Shown here one piece after another: positions 12,838 through 44,530 of a DNA stretch of 64,000 bases. The translations under genes and the position numbers were made by a program. The stretch covers positions 1,975,409-2,039,408 of the forward strand of contig CAKAKS010000067.1 in the NCBI GenBank assembly GCA_916700875.1, in the 5' to 3' direction. The DNA is from Sebastes aleutianus. Taxonomy: Eukaryota; Chordata; Actinopteri; Perciformes; Sebastidae. The notes under the pieces are model-generated. The model made no database searches and was not told where the DNA came from. It saw only the letters and a program-made list of their open reading frames with translations. Every line of letters begins with the position of its first letter. Within the stretch, counting starts at the first letter, position 1.

Positions 12838-14696
12838 CTTAAAGCTTCAGTAGGCAGTATATATTTTTGGCATCATTGGGCAAAAAATCCCATAATAACC
12901 TTTCAGCATGTTGTAATTCAAGTGTTCTGAGAGAAAACTAGACTTCTGCTCCTCCTCATGGCTCTGTTTTCAGGCTTTAGAACATCTAGGCTGTATTCGA
13001 AACCGCATACTATACTAGTAGTACGTACTGATTTGGCCAAAATGTAGTATGCAGTATGCGAACAAAAGCAAAATCTACAGTATGCCAAAAATACCCGGAT
13101 GACGTACTGATTTGGAAAAATTCTCCAGTATGCATCAGACCAGTCTATCTCGCCTACTGTATCCCACAATGCAAAGCGCCGGAACAGCACAGGCTACGGG
13201 TACAAAAACAACAGCCAAAAGCTGCTAGTTTTTTACGTTTTTTGTAGCCATTTCAACACTAAATTCACTTCTGAAAGTTTTTGAGGCGAGAAATCAACTG
13301 TGTAGATTATTAATATCGGCAGTTTTACGAAGTTAGATGGCGAATCGAACATTTGTTCCACCGTTGTCGGAGTTTAGAAGCTCCACAGAATACCGTGACA
13401 GCCAGCGAGCGCCTGCCCGGGTCGCTGCCAGCAAGCCGGGTAGTCAAGCTCAGAGACCGCTATGAGCTGCTGGAGCTCACTCCGGTCTCGTAGACAAGAG
13501 GCTTTTATTTCCTTGTTGACGGATAGTTTGTTTAAATATCACAACACAGATGTCCATTATAAATTAACAGGAACCTGTGTTTATTTGCCTTTTTTCGAGT
13601 TAAAAAGCGCCACAATCGCCCGCGGGCATAGCTCGCTGGAGAGCCGGCCAGTGACGCTCACAGAGCGGCTGCAGAGCAGCAGAGTGGCGAGGGAAAGAGC
13701 AGCTTCTGACGGGGCAGAGAGGTTCCTGCTGAGACAACATGACACTTTTAACATTTCTCTAATATCTGGAGGGAGATCAGTCCACTTTTTTTTTTTGCTG
13801 TAACTGAAAAAGCAGTTTGAGTAAAGTAAATGTTGTGGATGAATGTTTTATATTTCCCGTCTCTCCTCGTTGATGATCCTGTTTGTCGGACTTCTTTATG
13901 AGCTGTCAGAATAAATAGTTTAAACCTGCAGTATCTTATAAAGTAAACAAGCAGAACATAAACAACAAAATCAAAGTTGTATTTTTTGATAATATTGTAA
14001 TAGTGGTACAAGTTAGTTTTTTTGTCCTGTGCTTCAAGAGCTGGTTTGAAGGCTTAAGCCTCGTCTAGCATACTGCTAAATACATCACTTTAACTGTCAC
14101 ATACTGCATACTACTCAGGAACACAGTATGCAGTATGTACTGTATACTGCGTACTGCGCTCCTCAGTAGTATGCAGTATGTGGTTTCGAATACAGCCCTA
14201 GCCTGTGATTGGAGACTTTGGCCAATCACACGTCATTCCAGAGAGAGAGAGAGAGAGCGTTCCTATTGGCTGTCATCCGGTCATGCAAGTGGTGCTTGGT
14301 ATTTCCTCAAGAGATCTCAACATGGTTGCTGGGTCACAAACTTTCTCATTTTACAGCTAAACAGTACACTACAAGATGATTCTGAAAACATTTGAGGAGA
14401 GAAATAGGCATTACAGTAACAGAATATTGATTCATATTTGATAAGCGCTGCCTAGTTCACGATTGATTGACTCGTGGCTCTCATAGACGGAAGCTGGTCG
14501 GCTCTGACTGGTTGTTTTCCTTCGGTCTGTGGAATCCTGCAGATGCCGTTATGAGCACCGGAGGACACAGAGGCACGTTTTTTTTTTTTCAGATGACCTG
14601 CTTCATGTATATACTACTATCAGTAGTGATCGTTTTATAAAAATAACTTTAAAAAAAAATAATATTTGCTCCAATTGCGCCTACTTCAGCTTTAAA
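12838..14696. mobile_element. Older inverted-repeat transposon split by a later insertion
   Basis: Ends TTAAAGCTTCAGTAGGC and GCCTACTTCAGCTTTAA form terminal inverted repeats. The left part (12842-12988) aligns with 41446-41590 and the right part (14201-14400) continues the same alignment. The 1.2 kb between is a separate insertion. The right arm (about 14460-14690) also matches 58099-58345 in the opposite orientation. Confidence 0.7.
12989..14197. mobile_element. 1.2-kb Harbinger-like element inserted inside another repeat
   Basis: Inverted ends GGCTGTATTCGAAACC flanked by CTA at 12986-12988 and 14198-14200. The paralogous uninterrupted site near 41590 has CTA only once, which supports a 3-bp target duplication. 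The sub-terminal regions are rich in GCATACT/AGTATGC steps. A CG-rich centre (13330-13720) contains short open frames, one starting MANRTFVPPLSEF at 13336, of unknown origin. Confidence 0.75.
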
Positions 14697-14890
14697 GGAG
14701 ACATATCGTTAATAACTCACTTTTTCAGTGCTTGTGTACATACAGTACATTTGGGTATCTGGAGTGTCTACCAACTCGCAAACTGTGAAATAAGACAACC
14801 CAGTCAGTTTTTTTTGTGGGCTGCCTGAATCAGAAAACATGTGATTCAACAAGCCATTCACATTTGGCTCCCCTTCCTATGTCACATGCA
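14694..14890. repeat. Truncated end of the transposon family seen at 60991-62052
   Basis: Shares the blocks TTTGGGTATCTGGAGTG, CTGTGAAATAAGACAACC and CAGAAAACATGTGATTCAAC with the left end of 60991-62052. It abuts the right end of the element at 12838-14696 and stops after CCTATGTCACATGCAGG. Confidence 0.65.
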
Positions 14891-15812
14891 GGCTGATTAG
14901 TAGAGATGAACCGATTGCAATTTTCTTGGTCGAGTTTTTCTAAGAAGTCTGACCTGCCAATTCAGATTTTCTTTATAAGAACTATAAGTGACAGCAAGGC
15001 TCCAGACTAAATTTTTTCACAACCGCCCCAGAAACCGCCTCAACAAATAATTTCAACTGTCCCGAAGTCAGTGTAAACCGTCAAAAACTCCACATGTTAT
15101 CCTTTTACTTTGATATTGTCATCTATTGTGGTTATTTGCATAAGAGCATACATTTCAAATGATGAAAATAAATTATTTTATTTTTATTTAAATATTTGCT
15201 TTGATTAAAAAAAAAATCTTGGCATCAGTAGTTCTAATTATATATTATAAGCTGCTTGGAGCTCATGTTAGGAAGTTAAACAGGTCATATTTCTCTCTCT
15301 ATTATCTATTTTATATTGTTGTGAAAAACATCTCCTTCAAACAACTGTATTTATTCAAGTTGCTATATAGTTGCAAATAATACATTTGAACACACAATAA
15401 TAGTATTATAATTTACCATCGCCCAATAGACGTTTTACTGAGTTGAACGCATCGTAATGTAACTCAAGTGAACCTCCGTTAACGTTAGCTCCGTGCTGTC
15501 GGCAGACGAGCCGGTCACAGTGATCACTCTGAGCAGCATCGTGGGAATTAATTACAATATAATAAGAGTCTGATTAGGTCAGTTGTTCCAGATGTTTTTA
15601 AGGTTGTTCCTCCACGGATTATTTTACAGTTGTGACAACTTCTTCACTCACACTGAAGAACTTCCACACCGACGTCAGTCCCAGCTGTACTTTGTGTTTA
15701 ATTCTAAACAGTAAATGTTAGCATGCGAACACACTGAACTAGAACGGTGAACATGGTAACCATTAAATGTGCTGCACTTCAGCACGTTAGCATTGACATT
15801 GTGAGCATGTTA
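14891..15812. other. Intergenic stretch without assignable features
   Basis: AT-rich sequence with no gene or clear transposon ends. The last ~100 bases before 15812 contain GTTAGCAT-type motifs that recur after the Harbinger-like element ends at 16973, so they probably formed one continuous repeat before that insertion. Confidence 0.4.
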
Positions 15813-16973
15813 AGCTGGGCATACACTGTAGGATTTTAGGAATGTTGTTGTGTACTTCCTGCTCCTACTATACGGGTAAATCGTTTATGATGAAAAGCCA
15901 AAGCTCACGATTTATGTGTTCACACTGTACGGTCTGATTGTCAGCCACCACCTGAGAGCTCACACTGTACGTGTAAAACAGAAGAAAAAAAACATGGCCC
16001 GTCGGCTTCTGGCTGTTGACAGTTGTCAATAAAGATTTGTTTGAAAGCTCCGAGGTAGGTAAAGTTTGTTTGCTAGCAGAGGTCTGTACAGGTCACAATG
16101 CTGTAGTGTATAATCAGCCTTTTTACTGTTATAATATATTTTATTTACTACTGTGTGGAAGGCAAAGGCCTCTGCAAAAACATGTAAGAACATGTTCTCT
16201 GTGCCCTGTGTGAACTACAATGGACCTCTGTCTCTCCTGTTTTTTTTATGTGAAACCAACTGGATGTGTCTCTGATGGTTCAAGGTTAGGGAGTGAAAGA
16301 ATAGAGAAGGTGATGTCGGAAAGTGTGTAAAAAGAGCATGTAGGATGCCAGGGTTAGGTTTCTCCGACTATGCAGACTTGGTGCCTCATCTCTCGAATAA
16401 ACAAACAAGGAACTCAAGAAAACGGTGTCTTCATTTGCTTAAAAATACTACAATGCTAACAAGGCAGAAATGTGCTGCCTTGACCATCTGTGCCATCTTT
16501 TCTGCTGAAACGTCTAAAAAAACAAAGAGGCAGCAGCGTAACATTATATGGACTCGCAGGTGGCGAGGGAAACGTGGACATTATGGCTTGTCCATTTAGC
16601 AGAGAATTTGAGGTAAGTTAGCTACGTTTTACTATATCTATTGTAGCCTCATTGTTATCTTGATCGCTACGCTCGGATTACTGTAAAAGGAGGGGGAGAA
16701 AAGGCGCTGACATTGGGGAATCTTCTCGTGGCTCTGCTTCAACTGTGTGAGAGTCTGTAGACGGACGACCAAAACTTCTGACATGTCCGAAATTCTTCTG
16801 ACTCTCCAACTGCCTGTCGGGAGGAGTTAATCGGTCCTCATCAGCCCCCGTACACTCACTGCACGGAAAACAACGCCCGACGAAGCTGAAATTCGGTATG
16901 ACTCTAAAATGAGTCGTGCGGCTCAAAATTCAGGCCAGAAATGGGCTAAAAATCGTACAGTGTATGCCCAGCT
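15813..16973. mobile_element. Harbinger-like element with a decayed transposase N-terminus
   Basis: Inverted ends AGCTGGGCATACACTGTA flanked by TTA at 15810-15812 and 16974-16976. An open frame at 16345-16599 includes IIWTRRWRGKRGHYGLS, similar in character to the basic WVRPW-type start of Harbinger transposases. It then meets TAG, and a GTAAGT donor follows at about 16612. At 1.16 kb it is a deleted, inactive derivative. Confidence 0.75.
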
Positions 16974-17467
16974 TTAGCAGGCCAACGTTAACGTTTGGCT
17001 AAAGTCCTGGTGTGGCTGTAGACTCTTATTTCTTATGTTCAGTTTCCACTGGATCAAAAATATGTGCGATGTAAAAGGGACGAACCCGACGCTGGACCTG
17101 AATGCCACTAGAGGTCTCTGTATTCTAAAAGTTAAACCCTGCCGACATACATTTCCTAACAATTCAACTGCTACCCACCCCCAAAGGAACCTGTCCAGAT
17201 GTGCACTTATCATCCATCAGGAAGGATTTCTGTTATGCAAAGCAGCACTGTGATCATGAGCGCTGAGGCAAATGAAACCCCAGGAGAAGAATATTAACTA
17301 GCTGTTTTCATTTAGGACAAAACTATTGACATTTATTGATATTTTTGTATCGACATATTATTGATTCCTCAAAATGTCTCATCCTAGTCCTACTTGTGAT
17401 ACATCATCAATACGGAGTCAGCAATATTACAATATTGCACTCTTACAATATTGAGATGCATACTTAT

Positions 17468-17940
17468 TTAAAAGGAACAGTGTGTAGCAATTATGGGGAT
17501 CTATTGGCAGAAATGGAATACAATATCCATAACTGTTTTCTTTAGTGTATAATCACCTGAAACAGCTGTTTGTATCTACATAGGGAGCGGGTCCTCTTCA
17601 CGCAGTCCACCATGTTGCTCCGCCATGTTTCTACAGCAGCCCAGAACGGACAAACCAAACACTGACTCCAGAGAGACCCTTTCACGTTTTTACGTTACCT
17701 GAAGGCCACCAGAGTTCTCTGACACGCTTGTGAAACGGTAACGTGAGCCACAGAGTGCAAAACCGTGGTCCCACGAGCCGCCGTCTGACTTCCGTTGCTC
17801 CTAAAGTAGTGGTATTATGGTGAGGAAGGCCCCTGAGCGAGGTGAACGGCCTTACCACGGTTTTGCACTGGAAAGGGAGGAGTGAGCGGAGGGGTACTCA
17901 GATGGTTGCAATCTGCAACCACACCACTAGTCAGACAGTT
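17468..17940 (+). mobile_element. Transposon copy, left arm of a large inverted repeat
   Basis: Begins TTAAAAGGAACAGTGTG and matches the reverse strand of 18213-18678 over about 470 bases, with small gaps. It lacks the last ~30 bases including the second terminal repeat. Contains GTAACGTGAGCCAC and AAAACCGTGGT blocks. Confidence 0.75.
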
Positions 17941-18212
17941 GGGCCCATTGCCATGAGGCATTGCTGTTTGAAATTTGGATGAAAGAACATATGTGCATGT
18001 TCCTGTGTGTTAAAGACACTAAGACTCAACAACATGTCTGCTAAATTCTGTATAATCGGAACCATGATATAATATAGTAGTCACTACAATATTGATGCCT
18101 GCTTTCTGAAAATGTATCTTCCCATTTAGAAGTTTGTTACACTGATATTAAGCTGTATTGTAGATGAATGCCTTGAAACACTTAAATTTGCAGATAATTA
18201 CCAGCCTAGCTA

Positions 18213-18678
18213 TTAAAGGCACAGTGAGCAGGATTTGGTGGCATCTAGTGGTGTGGTTGCAGATTGCAACCAACTGAGTACCCCTCCGCTCATTCCTCTC
18301 TTTCCAAGGGTAACGTGAGCCACTGAGTGCAAAACCGTGGTAACGCTGTTCACCTCGCTCAGAGGCCGTCCTTACCATAACGTCTCACAAGCGTGTCAGA
18401 GAACTACGGTGGCCTTCAGGTAACGTAAAAACGTGAAAGGCTATCTCTAAAGCCAGTGTTTTTTGTTTGTCCGTTCTGGGCTACTGTAGAATCATGGCGG
18501 AGCAACATGGCAGATTCCGTGAAGAGGACCCTATGTTGATATAAAAGGCTCATTGTAAGCCAACGAACACACAACGGTTCTTAGTTTCAGGTGATTATAC
18601 ATGAAAACATAGTTATATGAATATTATATTCCATTTCTGGTAATAGATCCCCCTAATTGTTACACACTGTTCCTTTAA
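18213..18678 (-). mobile_element. Transposon copy, right arm of a large inverted repeat
   Basis: Complete copy with ends TTAAAGGCACAGTG and CACACTGTTCCTTTAA, in head-to-head arrangement with 17468-17940. The two arms are separated by about 0.3 kb. Family unknown; the ends suggest a cut-and-paste non-autonomous element. Confidence 0.75.
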
Positions 18679-20610
18679 TAATAATTTTTAAAAAAGCCAA
18701 GCATTGGAGTCAGAGCCTCGGTAGCCTATCCGATGATTATGCAAAAATGACGAGAGCAAGGGTGAAATAATTCAGTCTTCCAAATGAATACTTGTGACCT
18801 TGCCATCTAAGCTTCTTAAAGCTTAGTAAAGCATGTAAACACACCAATAGACTGTCTCAAGCTCGCAAACAGTGCTTTCATACCTAACATACTTTGGAGC
18901 CTACATGTGGGTGGGGTTTGACCCACAATACCCAGAGAGAGTTTACACAATCACACAAAACCCTTTTTAGTGTAGTTTTCTGATTTACAGCTTGACCTGA
19001 TGTAGTGAACTCTACACATTTGGTATTATGTATTTATTATTTATAAACTAAATCCACTGCTAGACACCATGAGGCAGCTCTGTCTCTGGCTGATCTTCCA
19101 AACTTCATCTTTCAATAACGGGAGGTTTCTAAAAAGTCTTCCCCACCTTTATTGAGTCCATGTAGGGAGAGGTGTGTGTTTGAGGAGGGGATCTGCTGTG
19201 GGTTACAGTAAATAATGCAGGAGGGGATATATGAGGGATTCAGACCCATGCAGGCCAGGGCCAAGCAGTTCCCTGACAGACCACAGGACCTGACTGGCAC
19301 TGTTTAGCCACACACCCTTTTAAGCCTCTGATCCAACAATGTTACATTTACCAACCAAAGATGATGAAAAAACCCCTGATGTGAAATCACCATCTAAATC
19401 ATGTGTGAAGCTGTCATCGACTCTTCACTGATGATGTTCTCTCTCCCTGTTAATAAGCTAGATCAGGTTTCTTTCGACATTCTGCCATTAATGCAAACAA
19501 CTAGTGAACTAGATTTATGGGTTTTATACATTAAAAAAAATATATCATTTGCCTTAATCGGTCGACATCACAGCCTCCTGGCAAAGTGATGAGGAACTTG
19601 AGGTTTTTAGTGCTGAATCGCATCCAGCTGACCAGCCAGGAATCTGATTGCGTGTATGAAATCATCTGATGCCAGAAAACACACTAATTCACGATATATT
19701 TATATATAGATGGGCCTTCCTGATTCGATCATCGATTCAAGTTATAAAACATGACAAGTAAAATACTCACCAAGTCGATGCTTGAGCACACGTCGGTGGG
19801 TTTTAAAGACAGATGAGGAACATTTCTGCAAGTTAGAAAAAAAAAGAAACGCAACACGACGCAGCTAGCTAGAGAGAGAGAGACTAACAGTAACGTTAGC
19901 CTCAGCTAGTTCTTCTTCTAGTTGGTTATTATAGTAATGAAAAGCATTAACGGAGAGCCGGTGTGCTGGCAGGAAGAGCTGCTGTCCGCTTTATTATCCA
20001 CCTCGTCCAACAGCGTTTCTCTGTCGATGAGAAGTCGGTGTTTTCCTGTCGATGCAAAGCAGGCTGAAACTAGAGAGCTGGACACCAAAGTGCTACTGTG
20101 TTGGGGGTTAACAACTTTGCTGTAAAACACGGCCTGTGATTGGACGGCCGCAGCCACCAATCACCTGTGGAGAGCAGCCCTAGAGCTTTGTGTGACGTCA
20201 CGTTCCACAGGGGGATGGAACGCAACGTGATTGGCTGACGAGGTCACGATGATGAAGCCTGGGCTTTATCTCTTATTAGCTGATTTTTTATTTTTAGCCA
20301 CTAAAGTCAGACTTTTTACATCTATCTATTGTTTTTTTTTGTTTTTTTAGCCCATATTTCAATTAAGACTCACTACTCATTTTCTTGAATTTATTTTACT
20401 ATGAATTGTTGTCTCTTTATATGAAATTACATATCCATCCATTCAATTTTTTTTAATTTTTTTTCACTGATGATTATTGTTTACAACGTACAGAACCACT
20501 TAACTTGTATATAGACATTTTATTTATGTTATTGGTATTGGTGTTTTATGTTTTATATTTATACTTTTTATATTTATTTGACAGAACTAATAAATAAATA
20601 AATAAATATT
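18679..20610. other. Intergenic stretch, no supported gene
   Basis: Contains a short GA run (about 19870), a moderately CG-richer block (19900-20250) with overlapping open frames on both strands, and AT-rich sequence up to 20610 with an AAAT run. I see no splice structure or protein resemblance that supports a gene. Confidence 0.4.
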
Positions 20611-21351
20611 AGGGCTAATAACACGTTGATGCAAATTAATTTTAACGCCACTAATTTATTTAACGCATTAACGTAACTTGTGATTTTTAGGTTGGAGCGG
20701 GCTCAGTTTTAAAGCTAGTGACAATACTGGTATGATATGAGACTAGTAAATCTAAGGAATCCATCGGTACAACCATGTCATACTAGCTCGTCACAAAGGA
20801 GGTTAAATAACGCTCCAAACTTACGCTGCATTTTGGCGAGGAAAAACGGTCATTGACATTTTCAAAGGGGTCACTTGACCTCTGACCTCCAGATGTGTGA
20901 ATGTAAATGGGTTCTATGGGTACCCACGAGTCTCCCCTTTACAGACATGCCCACTTTATGATAATCACATGCAGTTTGGGGGAAAGCCATAGTCAAGTCA
21001 GCACACTGACACACTGACAGCTGTTGTTGCCTGTTGGGCTGCAGTTTGCCATGTTATGATTTGAGCATATTTTTTATGCTGAATGCAGTACCTGTGAGGG
21101 TTTCTGGACAATATCTGTCATTGTTTTGTGTTGTTAATTGATTTCCAATAATCAATATATACATACATTTACATAAAGCAGCATATTTGTCCACTCCCAC
21201 ATTGATAAGGGTATTAAATAATTTACAAATCAATACATTTGGTACATAGAAGGTACATTTTGAACAGATAAAAAATGTGATTAATTTGCGATTTATCGTG
21301 ATTAACTATGGACAATCATACGATTAAATATTTTAATCGATTGACAGCCCT
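20611..21351. mobile_element. hAT-like element with AGGGCT ends sharing the mosaic core
   Basis: Inverted ends AGGGCTAATAAC and GATTGACAGCCCT, with AATATT just outside both ends as a probable target duplication (6-7 bp readable). Internal bases 20690-20975 match the core of 7437-8115 and 43775-44530, although the termini differ. It lies between itgb1 and epc1. Confidence 0.6.
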
Positions 21352-21469
21352 AATATTTATATATACACATCTACTTTTTCGCATGCTTGTGTACATAGTC
21401 CTGTCTATTGCCTAAGTTTGTTGTCCTTGTTCTTGACGGTTATGTCTATTTCTGTGTAAGTCCATTGAT

Positions 21470-21745
21470 ATTAGCGCTGTCCTCGACCAAAGAAATTCTT
21501 AGTCAACATTCGTACGATTTTGTCGACTAATTGATTAGCTGATTTAATCGACAGATCTGTAAAATTGAGTTTCTCCACAAAGAATCACACAAAAGCACCA
21601 CTTTAAATCTTGTGTTTACCAGAGATGTGCTCAGAAGTTTCTTAGAAATAAGTCATTCAGCATGAACAAAGCATAAAAAATGACTAATTGCCTAAAGAAA
21701 TCTTAGTCAACTAAGATAAAAATGACTGATTAGTCGACTAAGAGG
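21470..21745. repeat. Repeat fragment with TAGTCGACTAA-type motifs
   Basis: Repeated AAAGAAATTCTTAGTCAAC, TTTGTCGACTAATTGAT and GATTAGTCGACTAAG motifs in both orientations resemble a degraded hAT-type non-autonomous element. No target duplication could be read. Confidence 0.45.
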
Positions 21746-21999
21746 AGGTGCACACATACTTGCCAGAAATGAGCAAATAAAAATTTAATTATAACAATTT
21801 ATCTGTCTGACTCATTTGCTTGCATTTGTCAGGATCATCTCCACAATGAATAGATAACTTGCTTTGTCATCAGGTTCATGCACGTTAGAACAGGCCTCCT
21901 GGTAAGAAGTGTAAGATTTGAGGCTAGCTAAGAACACACCAGTGAGTACAATAACAAATCCACAATATAGTAATTGCACAATAATATCTTAACAATATA

Positions 22000-23271
22000 G
22001 GGGTAAATTGTTTTCAATGTTTATTCAATAAATAATTTCAGAAATACAGAATGTGAATGTGTTGAAATTTTTAAAAAAGGCACTTAAAAACAATGGTGAC
22101 AGGCGTAACCTTTTTTTCTTTACAAAAACTCTCGAGGTCTAGAAATCATTCCCTTACCACTGATCTTTAAAACTAAACGACATTATCGTCATTCCTGTTT
22201 CTTTAAAAAAAATGTTTGATCGAGGCACCGCAAAAGAGTTGGGTGGAATTACTGACACATAGAAAAAAAGTGGGACCCTTCCCCAATTCATATCCTACAA
22301 ATAAAACGGCATTTCAATAAAAGCTAATTTAGTTAGCAAATAAGGCAGGTTTGCGTGTATTTGGCATCGCTGTGAAGAATTAAGGACCTGAGTTGGCTTT
22401 AAATTAAGCGAGTAAAACCTGGAGCCAAACAGTAACACTACTGTACACCGATGTCCTTTAATCTAGAAAGGCGAGAAAATATCTTTTCTAGACAAAAGAT
22501 ACATTTTCAATTGATTGTTCAGATGGAGTAAGTCACTCAGAGAAGACACGCTAACGTCTTCCATCCCGTTCTGTGAATACATATATGGCTTAACACAGAA
22601 ACCAAAACATACTGTACACATTTCATTGCTACCGCGCGCGGCCAACTGGCGCTACATTTGAAGAGTTTCAATCCAAAGAGACGTTTAAAAAAAAGAGTGA
22701 CCGACACAGTCTAAATGATTACAGACACAATAAGACCTTTGCTCTGACGGCAAATCAATCGTAAGACCTTTGCTCACCTGTGTTTCACCGACATCGACTG
22801 ATAGATTGCAACCCACTCAACACCGTACACAGGATTATTTGGAAAGGAACCCTTCATTTGTTGCCCATTATCAACCTCCGATTCAACCCTCAACAAAACA
22901 CTGATGGCTTGATGGTTCTATAAAAAAAAAGGCACCGCTAGGCTTTCCATTACCTCGCCGGTCATGTGATGCGGAGAAACTACAGATCAGTTCAACGCAT
23001 TCTCTCAAGTTCCGCAGAGGCAATAAAACAAGAAATAAAAACCCCACATTTATACAGACTGTACACATTTCAGAAGATGCATAGAAAATAAAAACAAAGT
23101 TAGTAACACAAACCGAAATAGTGGCAAAATGCATTGCTATCATTTGGTGACTACAACAAACAAACAAAACGAACAAACAAACAGTGAGAGCATTATAAAA
23201 ACCCGCCCCGCCCTTCACCCCGGCCCATTCTCTTTTCCATACAGTGTTGTCACAAGGAAGGCACAGCTCCA
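22000..23271 (-). other. itgb1: itgb1 3' untranslated region with polyadenylation signal
   Basis: About 1.25 kb follow the common stop codon on the minus strand without open frames or recognisable transposon ends. An AATAAA hexamer on the minus strand (written tttatt at 22020-22025) would place cleavage near 22000. The boundary is inferred, since other AT-rich hexamers occur. Confidence 0.6.
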
Positions 23272-41965
<18,694 letters not shown>

Positions 41966-43774
41966 CTGTAAGAAAAAAAAAATACAATTACTCAAGAGTT
42001 GGAAGTTGAAACCAACATGAAAGAAATAGATCTACATTAGACTGCTTTGTCACTGGTGTCAGAGACAGCTAACAGACAAAAAGGATGTTGTGTGTTTAAA
42101 AGTCACATGTATTTTGTTGTGGTTGTAGAGGTTTAATGTGACACAGATATTTTTAAAAGAGACCCCCTTACACCTGGCATTAAAATGCGTCTTGTATCCA
42201 GATTGAATCTAGATATGATTTAACCTGATTACATTTACACCTGGTATCAATATGTGTCTCCAGTGTCCACATTGAGATCCGATCGCTGTCTGAAAGACAG
42301 TGAGAAGTGTGACCTCGTGGCTACTTTGTGATAAGCCAAGATTTGTTTTTTTGGCCAAATGATAAAGTATCTCCATTTCCCTTTGTGATACAGCTGCACA
42401 CAGTGGACACTTCAAGTCCATCCTCATGTAAGTTAGTAAACACTTAAAGAAACTATTCTACTACCAAGTGTACCATTGACACCCCCTTGAAAAGGTTCTC
42501 ATGGACATGTGACTCTTAAAACAATAGTTTTAATTTTAATGAGACCACCAGGATGAATACATTTAGGTTTAAAGACACACTCTGTGATGTCGTCTTCCTA
42601 TCACCTATCGTGCCGTGTGTGTTGTAAAGGCTGTTTCCTGACGTTGAGGTGAAATACCTCAGTTACGGCAGAGGGGAGGAGCGACTCTCATTTTGCCTTT
42701 TCCAAATATGGAGGAATGATTTGCCCGCAGTCAGCTGGCGTCAGCTGCCACTTCATCAGCACGTCCATGAAACCACCATGCTACATACTTGCTTTCTGAC
42801 TGCGGTTTGGAAACTTTCATGCTGTTATAGGCCTACGTAAAGGTAGTTGGTTATCTCGACAGGGCATTTCAGATGAGACTTGACAAGAGAGAGAGACAGA
42901 AGAAGATAAACGCTTGAGGAGCGCACATTTACACTTGAGGTGTTCAGTCTTAACCTGAGTGATTCACAACTAGTCTAACAGCAGACTTGTAATGACTGAA
43001 ACAGAGCAGCAGCAGAAGCTTTAAGATGACCAACATTTAAAGCTGCCACAGAATGCAACTGGAGAAATAACTGTGGTTCATTGAGAAGTCCCATGATGCC
43101 TCTCTACCACACTGAGCTGAGCTGCTGAGCATTAACCAACCAGCCACAACGCCAAAAACAGAACTGAACAAAGGTGGTTAAAGAATGTTTGTTTGACGTC
43201 AACTTAGAAATAGCTTTGGTGGTGAGTCAACATTTTTACTAAGCAAGTTCTGTGCAGAAAAAAAACTCAAGCTAAGGTCACATGGCAGAAAACAGAGAAA
43301 AGAGGTAGGTGTGTTCATGTGTGTGTGTGTTCCCATATTTGGTCAGACTATTTCATGCCTCTTCCTGAATCCCACAACCCCGATGACACACTTCCTTGAC
43401 TGTCTGCCCAATCCTCAACTTAGAAACTCAGACCAACTTTCTGACACTAAAATATACATAGGAATCAGGCAGTGTTGACAGTAGCTAAGTCAACAGCTGT
43501 ATCCCAAAATAGTCTGTCCCTGTTGGATATTATCAAGCTAATTCACATAGTCAGGGTCAATGTATAAAGGTGCTATTTATATTTAAGAAAAAGGATATTT
43601 TTACAGTTAACTATTAGGGGTGTAATGGTATGTGTAATCGTATTGAACCGTACGGTGCGGGACGTTTAATTCGGTATGCATCATCCTTTCAGTACTCCCT
43701 GTGACCCAAACAGCTACAGAGTTTTACCCGGAGAGTTTAGGCAGCACACCAGATGTTGGTTTAGCCTGGTTAAT

Positions 43775-44530
43775 CTATAAGTGTAAGAAAATATCAAGAG
43801 TATCGCGATATTACGTTTTGCAATACTGTATTGATTCTCCAAAACGCTGTATCGATTTTTAATTAACCTCTTAAAAATCAGACGGCCGCTGTTCTTTCTC
43901 TCAGAGGTTGTAGCGGGTTTTAAAGCTAGAGTGAAGCTACTGGCATCATATGAAACTAAAAAAACTAAGGAATCCATTGGTACCAACCATGTCATACTTG
44001 CATATTGTGAAGGAGGCTAAATAACATGCCACAGTTACGCTAAATTTGGCGAGGAGAAACTGGCATGGCCATCTTCAAAGGCGTCCCTTGACCTCTGACC
44101 TCAAGATATGTGAATGAAAATGGGTTCTATGGGTACCCACGAGTCTCCCCTTTACAGACATGCCCACATTATACTAATTCCATGCAGTTTTTGGGCAAAA
44201 ACCATGCAGTTTTTTTTTTTTGCATGCATTACAAATGTGTTATTTTCTCCTATTCTAAAATGGTGTATTTGAATATTTCTGCATACTGGGGTCCCTAAAC
44301 AGTCTTAGAATAGCATAAACTGGGTATGACTGGAAAGCTGAGACTCTTGTTTCTTTTACACATATGGTACTGTGTTTTTATACTAGGACAGTTTTTCTAA
44401 AATTCTATTTGAAAAAAATCGCAATATATCACCTTGCTTACAGTGTTGCAATATATTGAATCATTACCCCAGTATCATGATACGTATTGTATTGCCAGAT
44501 TCTTGCCAACACACAGCCTTAATGCTGACG
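43775..44530. mobile_element. Mosaic transposon, copy B
   Basis: Second copy of the family at 7437-8115, in the same orientation, with the same GTGTAAGAAAATATC start and a GATACGTATTGTATTGCCAG end. It shares the internal core (about 43910-44190). It lies in the itgb1 leader intron. Immediately left, 43617-43690 starts AGGGGTGTAATGGTA, resembling the end of a separate hAT element. Confidence 0.6.

Noticed and set aside
19922..20160. Overlapping open frames on both strands near 20 kb as a possible small gene
   Set aside because: No start context, splice sites or recognisable domain; moderate CG content explains the open frames.
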